Shown: piece by piece, positions 62,083 to 64,000 of the stretch | Position numbering within the stretch: position 1 is the stretch's first letter | Layout: each line of letters opens with the position of its first letter | From: an uncultured Dehalococcoidia bacterium | Lineage (GTDB): Bacteria; Chloroflexota; Dehalococcoidia; Lucifugimonadales; UBA3495 | Length of the DNA: 64,000 nt | Assembly: GCA_951813535.1 (NCBI GenBank) | Contig: OX638345.1 | Coordinates: 1,191,029 to 1,255,028, forward strand | Direction of reading: 5' to 3' | The notes under the pieces: generated by a model | Database searches by the model: none | The model's input: the letters and a program-made list of their open reading frames with translations, nothing else | What the model was told of the DNA's origin: nothing | Translations under genes and position numbers: made by a program

Positions 62083-63231
62083 ATGGAGCCCTTTGAGATT
62101 GCGATCAGCGACGAGGTGCTGGAGGATCTGCGCCGGCGCCTGCAACACACCCGGTGGCCCGACGAGATGCCAGGCACAGGGTGGGAGTACGGCTCCAACC
62201 TTGATTACATCAAGGAGTTGGTGGAGTACTGGCGGACGGATTTCGACTGGCGGGCGCAGGAAAAGAAGCTCAACGCCTTCCACCACTACAAGTCGGAAGT
62301 CGACGGGTTGAGCATCCATTTCATCAAGGAGAACGGCACGGGGCCGAACCCGATGCCGCTGGTGATCACCCACGGCTGGCCCAGCACCTTCTTCGAGATG
62401 ACCAAGATCATCCCGCTGCTGGCGGACCCAGGCGGACACGGCGGAGATCCGGTGGACTCCTTCGACGTGGTTGCGCCGTCGCTGCCGGGGTTCGGGTTCT
62501 CGCAGGCGTCACAGGAGCCGGGAATGCAGGTGCAGAAGGTGGCGGACCTGTGGGCCAAGCTGATGACGGAGAACCTGGGGTATCCGAAGTTTGCCGCCCA
62601 GGGCGGGGACATCGGCGCGGGCGTCACGTCGCGGTTGGGGTATGCCCACTCCGACAAGATGATCGGGGTGCATCTGACGTCCATCACGCGGCCGACACCC
62701 TACCTCGGGCCGGGATCGCAGCCGCTGACCGAGGCCGAGCAGGCGCACTCGGACCAGCGCGAGCGATGGCAGCAGAGCGAAGGCGGTTACAGCCACATCC
62801 AGGGCACCAAGCCGCAGACCCTGTCCTACGGGCTCAACGACTCCCCGGTCGGCCTGGCCGCGTGGATCGTGGAGAAGTACCGGACGTGGAGCGACTGCAA
62901 CGGAGACGTGGAGAGCACCTACACCAAGGACGAACTGCTGACCACGGTGACCATCTACTGGGTGACCAACACCATCGGGTCGTCGGTGCGGATGTACAAG
63001 GAGAACCAGAGTGCGGTGTGGGAGATGGCGGAAGGGGAGAAGGTGCCCACGCCGGCCGGGCTGGCGATGTTCCCCCAGGAGATCGCCAAGCCGCCGCGGG
63101 AGTGGGCGGAGCGGTCATGGGACGTGCGCCGCTGGGTGCAGATGCCCCGGGGCGGCCACTTCGCCGCGCTGGAGGAGCCGGAACTGCTGGCCCACGAGGT
63201 GCGGGAGTTCTTCCGGCCGTTCCGAGGTTAG
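62083..63231 (+). CDS. Epoxide hydrolase (EHN-type alpha/beta hydrolase)
   Basis: A protein of 382 residues after AAAGGAGG. The N-terminal EHN domain (about 1-95) reads EPFEIAISDEVLEDLRRRLQ then HTRWPDEMPGTGWEYG. The alpha/beta core has the oxyanion motif HGWP, a nucleophile Asp in AAQGGDIGAG and, near the end, the catalytic His in PRGGHFAALEEPELL. The nucleophile replaces the usual GGDWG with GGDIG. It should open epoxides or, in related proteins, hydrolyse juvenoid-like esters. It is probably in the same transcript as the amidohydrolase. A terminator follows. Confidence 0.9.
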   Translation: MEPFEIAISDEVLEDLRRRLQHTRWPDEMPGTGWEYGSNLDYIKELVEYWRTDFDWRAQEKKLNAFHHYKSEVDGLSIHFIKENGTGPNPMPLVITHGWPSTFFEMTKIIPLLADPGGHGGDPVDSFDVVAPSLPGFGFSQASQEPGMQVQKVADLWAKLMTENLGYPKFAAQGGDIGAGVTSRLGYAHSDKMIGVHLTSITRPTPYLGPGSQPLTEAEQAHSDQRERWQQSEGGYSHIQGTKPQTLSYGLNDSPVGLAAWIVEKYRTWSDCNGDVESTYTKDELLTTVTIYWVTNTIGSSVRMYKENQSAVWEMAEGEKVPTPAGLAMFPQEIAKPPREWAERSWDVRRWVQMPRGGHFAALEEPELLAHEVREFFRPFRG

Positions 63232-63261
63232 CCCGGGAGCGACATCTCAGGTGAAAAAGCG

Positions 63262-63283
63262 GGGGCGGATGAATGTCCGCCCC
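63262..63283. terminator. Bidirectional terminator between convergent genes
   Basis: GGGGCGGA (63262-63269) pairs with TCCGCCCC (63276-63283) around TGAATG, with A-rich sequence before (GTGAAAAAG) and T-rich after (TGTGTTTTTC). It ends both the epoxide hydrolase and the alpha/beta hydrolase transcripts and resembles the dispersed palindrome family. Confidence 0.85.
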
Positions 63284-63299
63284 TGTGTTTTTCTGCCGT

Positions 63300-64000
63300 T
63301 CAGCGGGTCAGGAACTTGATGATTTTCGGGTTGACCTCTTCGGGCCGTTCCTGGTGCATGAAGTGGCCGGTGCCGGGGATGATGACTTTTTCCAGGCCGC
63401 CGGAGAAGTAAGAGTACATGCCCGAACTGAGGAAGGACTCCAGGCGCTTGGGGCGGTCGCGGGTGCCGTGGAGCGCCAGCGTCGGCACGCGAATGGGGCC
63501 GGCCGCGATGACAGCCTGGTCGGCGCGCACCTGGTCGTCCACCTGGGAGGCGTCGTAGCGGGCGCGATAGTAGCCGAGGGCGGCCTGGACGACGCCGGGC
63601 TTGCGGAAGGTCGACCGTATGCTCTCCAGGGACTCGGCGGGAATGTCCCACTCCGGCGAGGCCCAGCGCCACCACTCCTCCACGAAGGCGTAGTCGTTAT
63701 GGGCAACGACTTCCTCGGCGTGGGGCATCTGGAAGAAGAACCCATGCCAGGTGCCCTGCAGGTATTGGAATTCCATGGATAGCTCGCGGTCGACGCGACC
63801 GGAGGCGATGGTCACCAGCTTGATGACCCTTTCCGGCGCGAGGGCGGTGGCTCCGACCACGGCGCCGGCGCCCCAGTCGTTGCCGATCAGGTAGGCGCGG
63901 TCGGCTCCCAGCGCGCCGATGAGTTCCACCGCGTCGCGGGCCATGAGAGCGGAATGGTAACGCCCGTCGCCCGGAGCTTCGGTGGGCGCGTAGCCGCGCA
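63300..64000 (-). CDS. Alpha/beta hydrolase, epoxide-hydrolase or haloalkane-dehalogenase type (N-terminus beyond right edge)
   Basis: The frame is open through 64000 on the minus strand (233 codons). Before the internal ATG at 63944 it reads RGYAPTEAPGDGRYHSALMA, which belongs to the core of this fold, so the true start lies outside. Visible: nucleophile Asp in AYLIGNDWGAG, a cap domain, an acid in ALHGTRDRPK and catalytic His in GTGHFMHQERPEEV. The DWG-type nucleophile points to epoxide hydrolysis or dehalogenation. It faces the epoxide hydrolase gene across a terminator. The substrate is undecided. Confidence 0.88.
   Translation of the reverse strand, partial: RGYAPTEAPGDGRYHSALMARDAVELIGALGADRAYLIGNDWGAGAVVGATALAPERVIKLVTIASGRVDRELSMEFQYLQGTWHGFFFQMPHAEEVVAHNDYAFVEEWWRWASPEWDIPAESLESIRSTFRKPGVVQAALGYYRARYDASQVDDQVRADQAVIAAGPIRVPTLALHGTRDRPKRLESFLSSGMYSYFSGGLEKVIIPGTGHFMHQERPEEVNPKIIKFLTR

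Overview
The window is a high-GC bacterial chromosome segment carrying single-copy housekeeping genes (uvrA, pcrA/uvrD-type helicase, dnaX, recR, recO, ybaB/ebfC, coaBC, coaX, acyl-CoA carboxylase subunits, a tRNA-Ser). These sit among many genes for uptake and breakdown of organic compounds: LLM-type flavin/F420 oxidoreductases, hydantoinase A/B, an amidohydrolase, alpha/beta hydrolases, an M20 peptidase, an enoyl-CoA hydratase and a reductive-dehalogenase-like protein. This mix, the Cys-anchored ABC binding proteins and the dispersed GC-rich hairpins suggest a Chloroflexota bacterium of the Dehalococcoidia/SAR202 kind. That is inference from gene content; there is no rRNA here to test it.

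Layout. 1-9.8 kb: two very large, divergently transcribed secreted proteins with paralogous signal regions and repeat domains; the first runs off the left edge. Between them lie 1.35 kb without a gene, containing a 70-bp tandem repeat array. 9.9-12.0 kb: a NarL/NarX-type two-component pair. 12.6-14.6 kb: a decayed mobile-element primase/helicase-like gene and a small membrane protein, lying on the 3' side of tRNA-Ser(CGA). 14.8-17.9 kb: a VOC protein and a PcrA/UvrD helicase. 18.0-26.1 kb: a peptide-type ABC importer cassette (lipoprotein binding protein plus two permeases) present twice in tandem, with no ATPase. 26.2-33.1 kb: two LLM oxidoreductases, a tyrosine-phosphatase-like protein, an EVE-like protein, a SulP transporter, coaBC and coaX. 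33.4-37.5 kb: a possible defence-related cluster with a DNA methyltransferase-HNH fusion, an NYN nuclease gene interrupted by an in-frame TGA, a Cache-like lipoprotein and a pentapeptide-repeat/TIR protein. 37.7-40.3 kb: an amino-acid binding lipoprotein and the reductive-dehalogenase-like protein. 40.6-50.9 kb: uvrA, a PIN-domain gene with an unrecognised partner, a biotin-dependent carboxylase pair, recO, recR, ybaB, dnaX and a BrnT/CopG toxin-antitoxin pair. 51-64 kb: a catabolic block with an M20 peptidase, enoyl-CoA hydratase, nucleotidyltransferase-HEPN fusion, SelA-like PLP enzyme, hyuA, hyuB, PPOX-fold protein, BNR propeller, amidohydrolase, epoxide hydrolase and a right-truncated alpha/beta hydrolase.

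How it fits together. The ABC binding proteins and permeases bring in peptides or similar small molecules. The 51-64 kb enzymes hydrolyse amides, cyclic imides and epoxides and pass acyl-CoAs onward. dnaX-ybaB-recR-recO, uvrA and the helicase form the DNA maintenance set. Several intergenic regions carry the same palindrome type (AGGGGCGA-loop-TCGCCCCT), probably acting as terminators and spread as a repeat family. All starts, domains and functions were read by eye from sequence; no database search was run.
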